A DNA stretch of 53,109 nt from Parachlorella kessleri (taxonomy: Eukaryota > Chlorophyta > Trebouxiophyceae > Chlorellales > Chlorellaceae). The notes below the pieces were generated by a model. It ran no database searches. It worked only from the letters and a program-made list of their open reading frames with translations, and was not told where the DNA came from. The position numbers and the translations under genes are program-made. Location of the stretch: NCBI GenBank assembly GCA_001598975.1, contig BBXU01002635.1:1-53109 (forward strand), read 5' to 3'. This document shows positions 42,501 through 53,109 of this stretch, piece by piece. Position 1 is the first letter of the stretch. Each line of letters opens with the position of its first letter.

Positions 42501-43225
42501 AGCCTACGTGAAGGAACGGGTATGAAGTGATAGTTGTGCACACATAGAGCTCTGCGGGGTGTCAGGTAGGATCGTGAGAGAGTTGGGAGGGACGTTACTG
42601 GGCCTTTTGGGATCACATGTGCCAGCAGCTGGCGTTACTAAATACGTGGAGCTCACTTGTTCTTGGGCGCGGTGCATAGCTAAGCGTGGCTGCTGTTGCC
42701 CGTGCAGGTGCAATGGTGGTAGCAGCAGCGACAGCCGTAGGCCTGCTGCTTGGGGTTGAGCCCCTTGGTTTGGGCCTGGAGGGAGTGTGGGGCGCCATGG
42801 CAGTACTAATGGTAAGCCGCATGGCTACGTTGGCGTGGCGGTACCAAGACCCCTCCGGGCCGCTTCCCCCACAGCAGGCCAGGCAGCAGCAGCAGGACGA
42901 GGTCTCAAGCTTGATTGATGTAGAGCCTTTGGATGGAAGCAGCAGCCCCTCCATTGGCCTTGGGGAGCCATTGCTTCCGGGCAACGCACCTGCTGCGGCG
43001 GAGGGGACGGAGCAAGCAGTGCTCAAGGGGCCAGGGCGGCTTGGGGCTTGCAGCGAGCTGCCGTATGTCGAAATCGAGGAATTTGGCAGCCCTGTCAGGG
43101 TAGGCCGCGGCAGGCGCACATTGCTAGCAAATAAGGCTGTAGTGCACCCCGGAGGAGCGAAGGGGGCGTTCCTACACCAGGAGCAAAGGCAGCATGCTGT
43201 AGCGAAGAGCTATAAGGATGAGTGA
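39591..43225 (+). CDS. MATE-family transporter (DinF/EDS5-like), probably plastid
   Basis: Eight exons: 39591-39675, 39841-40148, 40354-40631, 40847-41110, 41369-41497, 41852-42017, 42254-42458, 42708-43225, giving 650 residues with all phases closing. The first ~60 residues (MLARFAKCHSAQCSQTSS...) look like a transit peptide. The MATE core has twelve predicted membrane helices, with ILALAVPAMLALAADPLL, IVDTIFVGQAG, AALGVNSALFTMSFVVFNFL, GVFRGLQDMRTPLGITLGAN, GVSGAATATCAAEW, HQVVSQLWLLSSLLIDSVAI and YVLDGVLVGASDFKFM. These match the DinF branch, which in plants includes chloroplast-envelope members such as EDS5. MATE carriers export organic solutes using a proton or sodium gradient. The C-terminal ~130 residues are a hydrophilic Gln/Pro/acidic tail, longer than usual. 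Exon 1 is inferred from phase. Confidence 0.88.
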
Positions 43226-45004
43226 TCAGCAGCGCTTTGTGAGCAGGGCACTCAGGCTCGCCATGTGGGCTGTCAGGTCAGTGAGAGGGGCTTCGGTTGT
43301 GGAACAGTTGTGGCTTACTTGATGTTCTGGAGGGTGCACGACCCTTCTAGTGTGCCTGCCCAATCACAGGCCATCTGAAAGCCTCAAGATGCTAGCATGC
43401 CAGATGATACCGTCAAGAGTTGTACATTTCCCCGGCCAACGCTCTTGACAAACCCGCTCAATAGTTGATTGATGCACCGCTGAGGCAGCAGGTATTCACT
43501 TGTGGACTTGTAGCTAGGCGACAGCATGCGTGGAGCGTTTCCTTCCCAAGCAGGTAGTTTTATGGTTAAATACCGAGCAGTGCTGCTGTTCGGTGGCAGT
43601 TAAGGCTCTCAGAGCTCGCTCTTGGACCGGCGGCATGGACCGGATTGCAAACTGCTATGCAAGATCCTGTACACGTCTGATTGCTCCCTTTTTCCAACTT
43701 CGGGTGGAGGCTCCACGATGTCATGAACTGAATGATGGCATAACAAATGTCGTAGGATTGTGGACATTGGTTTTATTAGGTCTTTCATGCAGCTGCGCTG
43801 TTGTTGTACACTAGCCTTTGATTTTCCGCCCCAATGGTGGCAGGCTAGGTGTCTCGAGTGGCCAATGCATGTTGGGTTGGCCCTGGCGGTCATACTGCAT
43901 ATGGGATAGGCCCAGCTCACTTAGTTCCTGCTCTTGTGGATTCCTGGCTTACTTAGTAGCGACCCAAGTCGTTGGCGGTTCGATTGATACCCTTACCACC
44001 TTCATGGTGTTCCTGGTTTGGCAAGTCTTGAGCTGGCTTTCATGTGCTTTGACCAATTGTAGACAGTCATGGGGCAGGAGGGAATAGTTGCAGGGATTGA
44101 CCAGAAAGTAAAGATAGGTTGTGCGGCTTTTACAATGTACTAAAGCTGGGTAACCAGGGTGTGTTGTGCACAATGGTGGTGTAACAATAGTTTATCTTGG
44201 GGAGAGAACTACTGGCTCAGAACTCAGGCAAGACTCAGGTTCATTCTGCATCCAGCTCTGTCCATTCCGTCCAGCCCAGCTCTACTCCCTGTTCGCACTA
44301 CCTGCCACCCATACTGATAGTGTTGCTATGTGGATGGGCAGAGCGGCAGCTTCAAAAAAGCTGCCCTCCAAGGGCTGCACCTGGCAGCTGCCCAAAGTGC
44401 TCAGCCAATAACCTTGACAGATCATGGAAGTGCAGAATACTCCTCCTTCGCCTGTTTGGAGACGGAGCACTGTGCTGGCATGTACATCCCAAGATTCACA
44501 TGACATGGGCAAGCCTGAGCTCATCAATTTGCACCAAGCACCTGTGCCATCCCAATTCGCCTATGTCAGCATGCTATATGCAGTTTCCTCCTTATATTGA
44601 TTGACTCATCATTGCAGTGTCAGCACTGCTTTTGCACAGTAGAAATCCCGCAGTACTCATCATCCAGCCGTTTAACTTGGCTCAGACTACATCACGCACT
44701 TTCAAATGTGCAGCAACCAGTCTAGGCAAAAGCGGTACAAAATCTTACTGGGGTCAGTGCTTCGTTCTAAAGCAAAAGGGTGCAAATATACCAAGCTGCA
44801 GACAAATAAGCAGAAAGGTCCTGAAATGATTCTGATAAGAACGCCGAAAGCAAGTGTGCCGAGGAATCCCCAACTTATCAGTCCAGAAGAAGGGAGCACT
44901 GGCACCTGAGATGGGGATATGCTGGTCGGCAGTGGGAGCTGCCCCGGCTTGAAGAGTGTGTCAGTCAAGCAGACATTGCCCAAATGGGTCTGTATGTGAC
45001 GTGA
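43226..45004. other. Intergenic region after MATE
   Basis: About 1.8 kb with no supported gene. It contains copy A of the dispersed repeat (about 44195-44325), MATE 3' sequence, and the 3' flank of the B12D gene. Open frames here have no family resemblance. Confidence 0.55.
44195..44325 (+). repeat. Dispersed repeat, copy A
   Basis: It carries GCAAGACTCAGG, then CATCCAGCTCTGTCC, AGCCCAGCTCTACTC and ACTACCTGCCACCCATACT. Related copies occur at about 45985-46110 (minus), 51285-51365 (minus) and 52395-52520 (plus). Confidence 0.8.
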
Positions 45005-45560
45005 TTAGAAGATGGTCTTCCTCTTGCCCTGCAAAGCAAGGTCGTCCAGCTCAGTCGTGGTCAAACCTTCCTCAACAGAGCAAGGTGGGGTATACAGGCA
45101 GCCACCCTACCGGCATACTTGGTAGGCGCTGCACGGGAGGACCCCATAAGGCAGTTCACAACGGCAGTTGTAGGGTGCCTTTGTGGCTGTGGTGGCAGTA
45201 GACAAGCGTACCTCGCCAGTCTGCCGAAAGATGGAGCTGGCATATCCCTTGGCCCTCATCTCAGTCTTCCCTTCGTCATCCAGAGGCCCCGAGATTCTGT
45301 GGCTCTTCGACACGCTGCACAGGGCCAACCGGCCTCCAGCCTAACACCGGAAGGACCCTTCCGGGGATCATGCACCCCTAAGAGTCTGCGCTAGGTTAAA
45401 CGGCCTTGAAGCCCACTTACTGGACTTCAGGGTTAGTGTAAAAGTGCCGCCCAGAAATATAAGCCACGAGGCCCACGCCCAGGCCCAGCGTTGCCAGCAA
45501 AGGGTAGACCTCCCGCCTGCCCCTCAGCCAGCTGAAGGAACGCCCACCCACGGCTGCCAT
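45005..45560 (-). CDS. B12D / NDUFA4 (MLRQ)-like mitochondrial complex I-associated protein
   Basis: Three exons, 45560-45421, 45314-45212 and 45070-45005, give 102 residues, near the ~90 of plant B12D. After MAAVGGRSFSWLRGRREVYP, one membrane helix follows (LLATLGLGVGLVAYISG), then the diagnostic TNPEV motif (HFYTNPEV) and a soluble tail SKSHRISGPLDDEGKTEMRA. B12D/MLRQ proteins are small inner-membrane proteins tied to respiratory complex I or IV. The REVYPLL, single helix and TNPEV order is characteristic. The last exon's acceptor (TGTTGAG) is weaker than the others, so the final 21 residues are less certain. Confidence 0.82.
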
Positions 45561-46694
45561 AGCTGCTGACAGTACTGGTCACGAGTGGCTGAGTTGGAAG
45601 GCAGGGAGGTGAGTTCGGCTGGCTGCTTCCCTGGGGTGCGCCTAACCTACCATGGGTTGCATGCTGTGATCGAAGCTGATCAACGCAATAGCCAAGTAGC
45701 TGTAACATGAGCTGTAAGCCTGGTCTACCTTCAGGTGACGCGAATGGTTAGGTTGGCAGGCAAGCTAGCATAGTGCTAATAACTGCCTTGCATTTTTGAT
45801 CCAACGGGTCGATACAAGCTAAGGCCACTGCAATATTAATAGTTATTAGCTGACAGTGGTAACTGTCGGGATTCGTTAGCTGTTTGGGCTCAAAGCAGGA
45901 TCTGGTGGGGTCAGGTGTGGCATAAAGCCATAAGGCACATGTACAGCTCCGTTGTCCCCTTACTAGTGTGCACCGTCAGTACTGTACACCGTATTATTAG
46001 CATGGGTGGCAGGTAGTGGAAACAGAGAGTAGAGCTGGGCTGGACTGGACTGACAGGGCTGGATGCAGAATGAGCCTGAGTGTTGCCTGTATTATGAATG
46101 CATATGACACTACATTGCCCTGTCTGTAGATACACAGGCACATCTATTGCCACTACCTGACAGGCGTGCTGCGCTGGTGAGCATTCCGCATCACACTTCC
46201 TTGGCATATGTCAAGGTTACACTCATCGCTTGACAGCACTCAGCACAACATATCTTTTTTAAAGCAAATACACTTGCACATAGAGCAGGTGTAAATCAAG
46301 ATCCATGCACAGAATTGTTCTTCACAAAGACGCCTCGGCAACTCACACCAACGTATGGTCACAAGGCTGTGCATGCCAAATGGGCTGCCCTTGCCTTGCA
46401 AATAGCAATACCGCACCTTACATCGCTCTGGCTCACTAACATATAGTAGCACAGTCTACCAGGGTCACAAGAAGTCCCCAAGGGCACATCGCTTGGCACA
46501 GCCCTCTCATGGCCTCCCATGCTCTTTAAACAGCAACCTGGATCTTACTGACCCTCTCAGCTTATCACCCCTACTAACCCCAAAGCTAACAACAGCGCTC
46601 ACAAGGCAGACTGGATGCACCACATAAGACAGGAAACCCTCCCCTACTCGTGGCCACGTGTGCGCACCCACCATACAAAAACACCGCACACACC
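45561..46694. other. Intergenic region between two minus-strand genes
   Basis: About 1.1 kb containing the promoter side of the B12D gene and the 3' flank of the proline-rich gene, plus dispersed-repeat copy B. A TTACA (TGTAA on minus) near 46415 could be the poly(A) signal of the proline-rich gene. No other gene seen. Confidence 0.5.
45985..46110 (-). repeat. Dispersed repeat, copy B
   Basis: The reverse complement of this segment matches copy A closely (TTCTGCATCCAG, CCAGCCCAGCTCTACTC, CTACCTGCCACCCAT). It lies in the intergenic region 5' of the B12D gene. Confidence 0.8.
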
Positions 46695-48304
46695 TCACCG
46701 CACACCTGCCAGCCTAGCAAACTCCCTCTCCGCCTCCAGCAATACATTGCCACCATTCGTCTTCAACAGCGGCAGCTGCGCCGGCCAGGCATACAGCGGT
46801 GAGGTGGGGCCCAACTCTCCCAGCACCTCCGCCGCGGACTCGAAGCTGCCAAAGCCAAAGTCGGGCTGCTCCACGACATGCCAGCTGGCGCCCCGCTGGG
46901 CCTGAGAGCAGCCGCCTTGCTGCCGCCAGCTGCAGGAGGTAGGATGAGGCACACAGCTTAGGGGCAGCTGTCAATAGCTAATGTGTCCAATGAATGTCAG
47001 TCGGCTGGCTTGTTACAAGGCGTGGCCCGGCAGAACAGGGGGCGACATGAGTCGGAAAAAGCCTGCCATGCACGATGCTACCATGGGCCCGTCTTGCCGT
47101 GACGCAAACTCCCGAAGCAAGCATTGTGTGTCCCCTGCAACATGAAGAGCCATGCCGGCCCCCACACAGTGAATTGCGGCACAGGTCGGCCGGGTTGGCA
47201 GCCAATGGGTGTTGTGTTGGGCCCACCTGCCCTGCGCCATCATCATGTAAGGACCTTGGCCGGGGATGTTGGGGCCCGGGAGGTCGGGAGGCCCGATGTC
47301 GGGCGGGTTGATGTCTGGGCCTGGATACCTGCACACACACACATATGGGGTGCAAAGGAGAGGATTAGCGCGGTCCTGACTTGCCCGCCTGGTCACAGCG
47401 GGGACAAAATAAACCAGGCAGGTATCCGAACCAGCAGGACCACACACGGGAGTGGGCCACCTGGACCGCACCAGTAGCCATCAGGTATATGCCTGCCACA
47501 GAATGTAAATTAGCGTGCTTGCCACCAAGTGAACATACCCCCTTTCCCCCACCCCTCCGTGCCTCCGTCTCGCGCTACCCACCCACCCACCACGACTCAC
47601 TTGGGGTACACATCTGGTGGTGGCTGCCGGCCGGGGTTGGGGATGTCGGGAACGTCGCCGGGATAGATGTCGGGGTTGCGACGCGGCTTAGGCTCTGCAT
47701 AGCACCCGGCCAAGACGGTGTTGAGGCGCAGAAGGCAGCGTGCAGGACACGCCAGCAAGGGCTGCACGGAGTCTACCCCCCAAGCGGATCTTCTGCAAGG
47801 TATCCGTGCTGTGAGCATCCATTCGCATCAGTCCATAAGCCCTGCTAGTAGCCAAGGCTGTAGTACAAGACAGCAGCCAGCACAGCGGTGACCTGGCTCT
47901 ATCTCCGGAAGTGCCGGTCCGGTGGCCTTGAACGGCCGGCCCCTAGCCCAAATAGCCCAGGAATGTCCAAAGTTCACCTAACACAGACTTGCTAGAAGGC
48001 AAGCACAGAGCTTCCTGCTCATGCTTCCATGGAAAGGCTGCTTGCCCACGCCTGTCAACCACCCCAGCCTGCCCAGCACCCCACCTGGCTGCATGTCAGG
48101 CGGTAGGTCACCAGGGTCCCTGCCTGGCGGGACGTCCGGCCCTATGTGCTCACTATAGAAGGCCCTTACCGCCGCAGCGGCAGGGCGGCGGGCAGCCACC
48201 CTGCCTGGGCTGCTTAGGCGGCGGGGAGATAGCTCCAAGCGGGGTAGCAGGGCTGTGGCAGTGGCTGCCAGCTGCAAGGACGGGCCCAAGCCGCACCTGT
48301 ACAT
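46695..48304 (-). CDS. Proline/aspartate-rich protein, probably mitochondrial (divergent pair, left member)
   Basis: Four exons: 48304-48085, 47694-47601, 47328-47227, 46929-46695, giving 216 residues; all phases close. The N-terminus (MYRCGLGPSLQLAATATALL then LELSPRRLSSPGRVAARRPA) is Arg/Ala/Ser-rich and nearly free of acids, like a mitochondrial presequence. A middle region of about 85 residues is built from short PD[IVL]xP units, for example GPDVPPGRDPGDLPPD, NPDIYPGDVPDIPNP and GPDINPPDIGPPDLPGPNI. The C-terminal ~75 residues look folded (WHVVEQPDFGFGSFES, VLGELGPTSPLYAWPAQLPL, LLEAEREFARLAG). I do not recognise the family and assign no function. The neighbouring divergent gene has a similar plan, which suggests related roles. 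Confidence 0.72.
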
Positions 48305-49004
48305 GTAGAGGAATGTGGCGAGTGTGGGATGGCCGTCGGATAACGTGGGCAAGTGCGAAACTAGCACACTGGACCACCTCGAGCTAAGTGGGGAAGTGGG
48401 TCGCGTTTGCAGGACAGGCGTTGCACGTGATCGCCACTCAAACACGTACGCCAAGGTCCTGTCTCAGTTGCTGGAGCGTGCGGAAGGCGCTGTATGCTGC
48501 TCACCTGCCCAACGACAGAGCGGTCATGCTGATATTGCCTTGAACCGAAGCACGCTGGTTGACCTTAGGTAGGAGCCTCACCGTTGGAAAATTCCACAAT
48601 CAATGCGAGTGCTCCGAGGATGCCTGTGAGTGTTTTGTTCGGTAGCCACGTCGGACAAGATGTCGAGCGAGCGCCAGAGCGAAGCTGCCCGCAGGGTCTT
48701 CGAGTTGATATCCCTTTGCCGATGTGAGAGGACGATCCTCCGTTTCAAGGTTTTTGATGAGTAACACAATGCTGCTACGGGTCAACACCGTTAGGTGAGG
48801 AGATGTGCTCCTGCTTCGCTGATGGTCATCGGTCACCTTGCCTTCGGAAACTCTTGCAGCTGACTGACCTAGTGTCTTACAGACTGACCTGTCTACAATC
48901 TTGAGTGTCCTCCGGGCGGCACAGGTCGCAACACTACCCGTGACTTGGTCTTGGCAGCTACTGCAGTGCTACCAACAAGAGTGGGAGCGAGCAGTGAAGA
49001 AGTA
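48305..49004. promoter_or_regulatory. Divergent region between the two proline-rich genes
   Basis: 700 bp between head-to-head start codons. It probably carries both promoters and 5' UTRs. No specific element was recognised; upstream exons of either gene cannot be excluded. Confidence 0.4.
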
Positions 49005-51504
49005 ATGGGCCTAGGGTGTGTCTACTCTCATACTGTTCTGACCTTTTTGGCTTGTGCCCTGCTGCAGGGTGTGCGTGGCGCGCTTGCAGCATCCCAAGCC
49101 AGTACCTTTCACCAGGGCTCGGCCGATGACAAGTGTTCGCTTGCATAAGACAGCCGGCGAGGGCCCGCAGCCAGAGACCATTTTCAGACCTGATGCTGCC
49201 AAGGTTAGCCCCTGTACCGGCGTGGCCCCCACCTCTTGCTGCATATCCACTTATCATGAGTGTCTTGAAACAGCGGCACGGCCCTGTGACACTGGTCCTG
49301 GCTGTGCCAGCGTCATTTAAGAGAACTGCAGGGGCTGAGGGCATACATGGCGGCCTGTTCTGTTGGAGGGCTCTGAGCAAGGACTTGCAGCGATGCAGAC
49401 GGGCGGTCCAGTGGTGGTCTATCTATAGGACTCGCGCAAGTGATGCTGCCTGTAGCCGAGCAGGTTTTGATGACGAGGCGCCTCAAGGATGCCATCATTG
49501 GCCCCACAGTCTTGGCCTCAGGGATCCCTTTCCCGTCCGCCCCTACTGGTGCAGATTTCTGATGCCGATCCCACCGAGATTCCTTTCCCTGACCTGCCCA
49601 AGCCGGAGTATGACCCAGGGCAGGAGACACCCAAGCCGATGAGCCCCCCGCAGCCGGACAACCCGATGCCAGAGATACCACCGAACCACCCCAAGGAGGT
49701 GGGAAGGGGCAGCATTGTGGGGTATCGGGTTCCCTTGATGCCCTGCACGGAGGGCTCTGCAGTTGTCGGCCGGGGGGTGCCACCGGGCCACCTTGAGTTG
49801 GACAATGGCATTGGGGTTGAGCGAGGTGGCAGGTGGTCTTGTAGGACAGTCAGCGGGCCGTAGTAGCTGGCAGCACGGTAGCATGGTATTAACTTTTTAG
49901 CATGGGAACAGGGGGTGTGGCTACAAGCTGTAAGGTTTGGCTGGGCGCTGTTGTGACACTTCCAACCCCCACCCCCTCACACACCCGTGTGTTTGTCATC
50001 TGTTGGCTTATAGATGATGACATGGCGGTTCATGTTAGCTTGTATCGAGCCTTGTAGGCCATGTGTACTGACTTGAGGGAAGCTTGACGGCTGCCCACCG
50101 CGCTGTGCTAGCCGGCTTCCCTCAGTTAACAGCACAGCCTGCCTTGCTCCCGATGCTCTTTCAGCTTTGCTTAATGTTTTTTCCGGGTACCAGGTGGCCA
50201 TTGCGCTAGCCAGCATCGTGACACAGCTTCCCTTCCGCTTGAGGTTCCCCTGCTGCTGTCAGCAGTGGTTGCTTTCGCCTGTTTCTGCTTGGGGTTCCCC
50301 CGCCACCGTCAGCAGTGGCTATCTTCCTTGGTTCTGCCTCCTGCAGGTGCCCAGCCCTCCCTCCAACCCAGAGGTGCCAACTCCCAGGACATCCCCCGGC
50401 ACTGAACCCGGCAGGATACCCCCCGAGGCAAGTCAGTGGCAGGAACCTTGCCATGGTTGGCGCACACACGAGGGTGGGCCTTTGCAGTGCTGCTAGGGGT
50501 GGTGCTTCATGGACAGTTGTTGCATGTCTGGCTTGTTGGGAGGAGGGCTTGGGTGGCTGCGGATAGCTAGATAGATTGTATATGGGAGAAGGGTATTTAG
50601 TAGCTTTGGGTAGGGATGTTTGTTTCCCGGGCTGCCACGGCTGGTTCGAGGCGAGCGAGTTGCTGAGTGCTGTGTTGTTGCTACCTGCTGCTGGTATCCC
50701 TGGCCATCGTGTCATGCTCCCAGGCTTGCTGTCCAGCATACATCGCGGCCTGACATTGTAGGTATGGCACTCTACAAAAAGCTAGGGACAGTTTCACTTC
50801 TGCGACGACACAGTACACTGACCGTAATGTCGCACGCCTTTCCAGCTCTGTCCTCGTATGAGGTACCACCCCAGGTGGCCAACCTGCGATCAGGATGAAT
50901 CGGCCTGATATTGACCCCCGCCCTCGTTTTGCTGCAGTTCACCCCGCCTTCCATGCCAGAGTACCCAGGCAGGGGCACTGACCCCGCCCCCGAGATCTCG
51001 CCCGGCTACCAGCCAGTGCCAGAGGTAGGTCGGTAGGCGGGTATCCCCGCAGCCTTGGGGTGCTGGTCGTGGAAGCTGCGACAGCAAGGCGCCACATGCA
51101 AGGCGTTGCCTGATACATGCACCCCTGGGTGGCAGCAGGCAGCAACCCTCCCATGCCAGCGTGGCGGGATGCTGGTATCTATTGGTACTGAAGTTTCTGA
51201 GAGGCGGTTGGTAGTGTGAGGAGCCGAGGTCTGCAATGCTGGGTTGTGTATGCCTGGGCGGCTGGTGCCTGAGACACCTCTTATTAGTAGGTGTGTCGGG
51301 TAGCGCGAACAGTGAGGACATAGGCTTAGGTTGAACTTTACTGACAGGGCTGAGATACGTGTTGTGGGTGGCATGCTTCATGCCTGGCTGTCTGGCTGGC
51401 TGTGGGTACTGCAGGTGAGCCCGCAGTACCCCAACCGCATGGGGGCCTCCTCGCCTGACAGAAGGCGGCAAGAGATAGAGACGCCCAAGGGGCCCATCGC
51501 CTGA
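49005..51504 (+). CDS. Proline/glutamate-rich protein, probably mitochondrial (divergent pair, right member)
   Basis: Exons: 49005-49015 (tentative), 49068-49203, 49555-49698, 50347-50427, 50938-51024, 51415-51504, about 182 residues. After a basic N-terminal region (RLQHPKPVPFTRARPMTSVR), the protein is an extended Pro-rich chain with repeated P-E-x-P units: ADPTEIPFPDLPKPEY, PDNPMPEIPPNHPKE, SNPEVPTPRTSP, PPSMPEYPGRGTDPAPEISP and YPNRMGASSPDRRRQEIETP. No catalytic motif is visible. The intron at 50428 begins with GC. Intron 51025-51414 contains an antisense copy of the dispersed repeat. The first exon is only 11 nt with a 52-nt intron, so the start is uncertain. Composition and probable organelle targeting resemble the left member of the pair. 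Confidence 0.65.
51285..51365 (-). repeat. Dispersed repeat, copy C (intronic)
   Basis: The reverse complement contains CTCAGCCCTGTCAGTA and CACTGTTCGC, and ends with CACACCTACTAATAA. It resembles copy D most closely. It lies in an intron of the proline-rich gene, in antisense orientation. Confidence 0.65.
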
Positions 51505-52522
51505 AGCCAGCCTCGCACCCTGCTACCCCGGCGATATCAAAATGGTGTAAGAGAGTGAGAGCGGCCAACAGGCAGGGGTGCAGCCCCTCTTGCCCAGGCT
51601 ATAGCAGTAGTATGTCTGCCCTGGCGGGAGCGGAAGCCATTGGCGCTGTTGCACGGTTGCTGATCTGCCTGTTGGCCTGGCCGTGCTTCGTAAAACAAGG
51701 CGGGGGCTGTTCCTACCCCCGGAAATTAGCAGCGTTGTCTGTTGGTGTGCTGGAATATGCACAGCACACTTCATGGATGGCGGGTTTGAGGTGACCTGGC
51801 TGGATGGTATTGTTCTTCTTGATACCCAATTTTGCGTGCATGCACATGCATGTGGCCCGGCCAGGGCCTATTGTTTTTATCAAACTCAACAGTTGTGCAC
51901 TTCAAACATGACAGAGACTGTTCTGATGGAGAACCAGTTGATATCACATCTGTCGTCGCGAAGACAGAGTATGTGGCTTCATGTAAAGGGACTTCACATG
52001 GTAGCGTTTTAATGAAACTGGGGATAGAAGTGCGCAGCTCTTCAGTTCAAAGCGCAGTTGCATATTGATCTGTGAGTCCACGGGACACTGGCGGTACACC
52101 CATACCTCTCCTTACTTCGCACTGCCTGCCGCTGCCACCCAACAAATACTAGCATCCAACACTCCAGGCCCGCGGTTCGCCAGACATGCATGATCATTTG
52201 TGCAAGCGGACTGCGCTGCATCTCGACCAGGCACCCGACAAAACCCATTGACTGCTTGCCTGCCACCAGTTTGAAGAACACCCAGGTTTTGGGCCACTAG
52301 TTACCCCGCACCTGCTAGTAGCGTACCCCTCCAACATGCCTGCCTTCCCACCCTCCCAGACGAGTACTCTTGTACCCACATCACCTCAGCTTGCCTCGGG
52401 GAGGGACTTACTGGATCAGAGCTCAGGCAAGACCCACGGACATGCTTGCACTCAGCCCTGTCAGTACATTCCAACCCTACCTCCTCTCTGTTCGCACAAC
52501 CTGCCACCCTTACTAACATTAG
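51505..52522. other. Intergenic region before the ADAL exon
   Basis: About 1 kb between the proline-rich gene stop and the ADAL-like stop (convergent). It holds dispersed-repeat copy D and no supported gene. Confidence 0.5.
52395..52520 (+). repeat. Dispersed repeat, copy D
   Basis: It contains GAGCTCAGGCAAGACCCA, CTCAGCCCTGTCAGTACATT, CTCTCTGTTCGCAC and AACCTGCCACCCTTACTAA. It ends within a few bases of the ADAL stop codon on the opposite strand, so it forms part of that gene's 3' flank. Confidence 0.75.
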
Positions 52523-52737
52523 TCAGGACCGCAGCAGGGTCTCCACCCTGGCCCGCATAGCGCCCCTCAGCGCTGCCTTCTCCCCCTCTTCAAGGAACGT
52601 GTAGTCAACCCCTCTCAAGGCCAGTGCCGCCAGCTCCTCCCCAGAGATGCCGAAAGCAGCCGCTGCGATGGCGTACTCTCGGGAGAGCGAGGTGGCAAAA
52701 ACCCCCGAGTCATCAGTGCAGAGCACCACCGGGTGGC
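52523..52737 (-). CDS. N6-methyl-AMP deaminase (adenosine deaminase-like), last exon only
   Basis: A single exon, 52737-52523, with a GTACAG acceptor, encodes the C-terminal ~71 residues: HPVVLCTDDSGVFATSLSRE, then YAIAAAAFGISGEELAAL and a C-terminal helix ending RVETLLRS. The CTDDxGVF...LSxEY signature belongs to the ADAL/MAPDA branch of the adenosine deaminase fold, the second Asp being a metal/active-site residue. MAPDA removes methylamine from N6-methyl-AMP released by RNA turnover, giving IMP. The preceding exons are not visible in the remaining 370 bp, so the gene runs off the right edge. Confidence 0.85.
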
Positions 52738-53029
52738 CTGTACCGCAGGGCAGCGGCAGAGCAGCTCAAGTCATCGAGGAAACCCGCTGGGGGATAGGTT
52801 GCCGGTGTCAGAAGGTGCGACCGCCTCAGTGGCCATGTCGAGAGCAGCACGGCTGCTTGGTGCGCTTCGTCAGCTGTTGCGTACTCCCCCTGTTGTCACG
52901 GGGGCTGGCTACCCTCAAGCAGGTGCTCGCTCTGGCAGGACCTGTGTGTGAAGGCTGCCCGCTGATGATTCATCCGCCCCTTGTACTGCTTTGAAGCTGC
53001 ATGTGTCCCAAGGGGATAAATCCTAAAAT

Positions 53030-53030
<1 letters not shown>

Positions 53031-53095
<65 letters not shown>
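53031..53095. repeat. (CA)n microsatellite
   Basis: An uninterrupted CA dinucleotide tract of about 65 bp near the right edge, upstream of (or in an intron of) the ADAL-like gene. Confidence 0.97.
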
Positions 53096-53097
<2 letters not shown>

Positions 53098-53109
53098 CCA
53101 CCCTACCAA

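Noticed and set aside
43530..44604. Several 80-135 codon frames after the MATE gene
   Set aside because: Frames overlap on both strands, cross the dispersed repeat, and lack codon or splice evidence.
44702..44983. Minus-strand frame with hydrophobic stretches
   Set aside because: It lies in the 3' flank of the B12D gene and shows no homology; it looks like chance.

Overview
The window is nuclear DNA of a green alga, most likely a chlorophyte. Genes are split by many short GT-AG introns, mostly ending in TGCAG. There are genes for a plastid ribosomal protein, a plastid-type MATE carrier and plant-type organelle proteins. TGTAA, the usual green-algal polyadenylation motif, follows at least two stop codons. 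I built the gene models by hand from splice sites, reading phase and protein-family resemblance. Where I give exon coordinates, the phases close exactly unless I say otherwise.

Layout, left to right: the 3'-truncated gene of a LOG2/MGRN1-type RING E3 ligase (-); plastid ribosomal protein uL15 (+); a Tctex1 dynein light chain (-); a 16.7-kb gene of about 38 exons for a SNF2-RING (Rad5/HLTF-like) remodeller with an N-terminal Cys/His domain and an embedded segment that looks like part of a ubiquitin-specific protease (+); a TRIC/HP30-type Tim17 plus SAM tRNA-import protein (-); a conserved plastid-type protein (+); a three-member array of CPBP (CAAX-like) membrane proteases, one of them a pseudogene, separated by relic exons and a large foldback; cytosolic ribosomal protein eS26 (+); an unrecognised gene (-); a MATE transporter (+); a B12D/NDUFA4-like complex I protein (-); a divergent pair of proline-rich, probably mitochondrial proteins; and the last exon of an N6-methyl-AMP deaminase (-), followed by a (CA)n tract at the right edge.

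The genes are mostly housekeeping and do not form one pathway. Four pairs are arranged head to head over about 300 to 700 bp, which suggests shared bidirectional promoters.

The most unusual structural theme is repeated duplication of exon edges. In the SNF2 gene, and in the 3' flanks of the TRIC and plastid-type genes, short pieces covering a splice junction or a coding end recur a few dozen to about 200 bases away as decayed decoys. These decoys would mislead gene prediction and may expose a local mutational process. Other points of interest are the USP-like insertion in the SNF2 protein, an eS26 that lacks most zinc-ligand cysteines, a near-perfectly placed ~240-bp inverted repeat, GC-AG introns, and a four-copy dispersed repeat.
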